Shown here in pieces: positions 62,701 through 64,000 of a stretch of 64,000 nucleotides of DNA. Origin of the DNA: Oreocharis arfaki (lineage: Eukaryota; Chordata; Aves; Passeriformes; Paramythiidae); NCBI GenBank assembly GCA_013398015.1, contig VZRR01009797.1:62166-126165 (forward strand), in the 5' to 3' direction. The notes under the pieces are model-generated. The model was given only the letters and a program-made list of their open reading frames with translations, was not told the DNA's origin and did no database searches. Every line of letters starts with the position of its first letter. Within the stretch, counting starts at the first letter, position 1. The translations under genes and the position numbers were made by a program.

Positions 62701-63269
62701 AAAACAGAATTCATTCAACATGCAGAGTTGTCATAATTTTTCACTTTAGCTTTATCTAGTCAGATGCTGGAATTGGTAAAATTTCTAAAAAAGGAGATGT
62801 CTATGAGCAGATCATTGGTAAAATTTTCAATTTCTTCTTCTTTTTTTTTTTTTTTTGTAAATGAAATTTGGCTTTCTGAAGAAATCCAGGATATGGATTA
62901 AATCTGCTTAAATCTTGCCTGAACTTGAGTCCAGGCACTTAGAATCCGAGTGATCCTCAGCCTGTGAACCACATGTGACTGTTTACCAGGACTGCCTAGC
63001 CCTGGAGCTCTTTATGTTCACTAGACTGCTCCCTGGCTGGTTTGGGAATTCTCCTGGCATGTGTCCTGGTTTGTACATACGATCTAGAAAGAAGGAACAG
63101 AGACTTTTATACACTATTGTCTAAATTTCCCTTGTGAAAAATTGGTGAAGTGATGCCTAAAAGAGACAGATACAGGGAAATGAAGGGAAGAATAAGGTAA
63201 AAGAAGGTTGAGGGGTCCACTTCTAATTTAGGAGTTTTCAAATTAGTTGGACCACATCAATTTCATAGA
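59703..63269. other. Unassigned non-coding stretch
   Basis: No gene is recognised. The longest frames are 148 codons at 62064-62510 and 115 codons at 59662-60009 (both plus strand). They lie in slightly GC-richer patches and resemble no known family. A run of 16 T lies at 62841-62856. Confidence 0.5.
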
Positions 63270-64000
63270 GGATGTTTGAAGCACTGTCTGAAGAAATCAC
63301 GAAGCTACTGTCCTTGAAAAGTGTTGGTAAATGATGAGGTGCTGAAAGACTAGTAAGGAGAAATATACCACATAACTTTTAAAATGAGGAAAGAAATCAA
63401 AGACTAATCAGCTTGATTTCATTTCCCAGGTGAGATCCTGGAACAATCAGTCAAACAAATATTTGAAGCCAGTTGTTTTAAATGCATGCTCCAGAGCAAG
63501 CCAGGAACCCAGTCTTGAAGAAACTAATGTAAGGAAGGTGCAAACCTATCTGCTTATGCATATATAGGGATCAGTCATGTACGGAAATATTCAAGGGCCT
63601 AAGAGGAAATGAGCATTCTATAAAAAACCTGAGAAATCAGATTTAATTACATTCATTGCTTTTATTACTTCACAGACAATAATTGCTTCTCTGCAGCTTA
63701 GAGGAGAGAAGACTGGAGCTAGTCAGGGAGTAAGGGAAAAGACTCGACTGCAAATATTTTTACCAAGAAGACAAATATAATCATTTATCTGTGTATAGGA
63801 TTGGTAAAAAATAAGGAAGAATGGGTTCAAATTGCAGTAAGAAATGCTAGTTAAATGTTAGAAACTTATATGGAAAGTTTATGAAATAATGGAAATTATG
63901 ACCAAGGAGGCTCTGGATATGCCACCAGTAGAAATTTTTAACTAGTTAGAATATGTATAGCTGATTCTGCCTCCTAATAGAGGAGTGCAGTAGATCCCTC
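63270..64000 (+). mobile_element. Ancient CR1 LINE with internal deletion, runs off the window
   Basis: Sense-orientation CR1 of an old subfamily. At 63270-63350 a frame reads FEALSEEITKLLSLKSVG, matching the CR1 LKELAEEI-PLSIIFEKSW region. At 63375-63470 the DNA follows the segment for the FKKGKKE and NYRPISLTSIPGKILEQ motifs, seen here as ISLISFPR with stops and shifts. The RT catalytic core is then missing or unrecognisable. From about 63690 the C-terminal and 3' untranslated part appears, with GAGGAGAGAAGACTGGAG, AATGGGTTCAAATTGCAG and AAGGAGGCTCTGGATATGCC in CR1 order. The expected 3' end lies beyond the window. Many stops show it is long dead. Confidence 0.75.

Noticed and set aside
1..64000. 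CRISPR arrays, bacterial operons, ribosome binding sites
   Set aside because: The sequence is vertebrate nuclear DNA and no regularly spaced direct repeats were seen.

Overview
The window looks like nuclear DNA of a bird. The basis is a set of CR1 retroposons, including a young-looking copy at 18.3-19.2 kb whose 3' end carries the bird-typical repeats of the ATTCTATG type, plus a solo LTR of a kind common in bird genomes. The sequence is AT-rich and carries assembly gaps (391 N, 150 N and three single N). The species cannot be read from the sequence; a neoavian bird is a reasonable guess.

No protein-coding gene, exon series or functional RNA gene could be recognised. Open frames away from repeats are at most 183 codons, and none resembles a protein family I know. 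The longest nominal frames either run through the N gap at 24 kb or lie antisense to CR1. The window is best read as intergenic or deep intronic DNA with a scatter of retroelement remains.

Layout: 0-5 kb unassigned; 5.2 kb short CR1 3' end (+); 10.2-10.8 kb solo LTR (-) with a TATA box and an ATTAAA signal; 14.8-15.2 kb decayed CR1 reverse-transcriptase piece (-); 18.3-19.2 kb CR1 3' half (-); 23.8-24.5 kb GC-rich minisatellite of 69-bp units around a 391-base gap, with a CpG-richer flank; 24.7-44.9 kb unassigned; 44.9-45.2 kb purine microsatellite around a 150-base gap; 45.2-54 kb unassigned; 54.0-55.7 kb ancient CR1 (-) split by about 740 bp of other sequence; 56.8-57.4 kb CR1 3' half (+); 58.4-58.5 kb TA-rich stretch; 58.7-59.6 kb a mosaic of duplicated pieces; 59.6 kb a tRNA-like fragment; 63.3 kb to the end an ancient CR1 (+) with an internal deletion.

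The most unusual object is 58947-59569. This 623-bp block lies between two single-N breaks and is built almost wholly from four pieces copied at 97-100% identity from 54.8-55.7 kb and 58.7-58.9 kb, in shuffled order. It is either an assembly artefact or a recent complex rearrangement. I found no convincing undescribed biological system.
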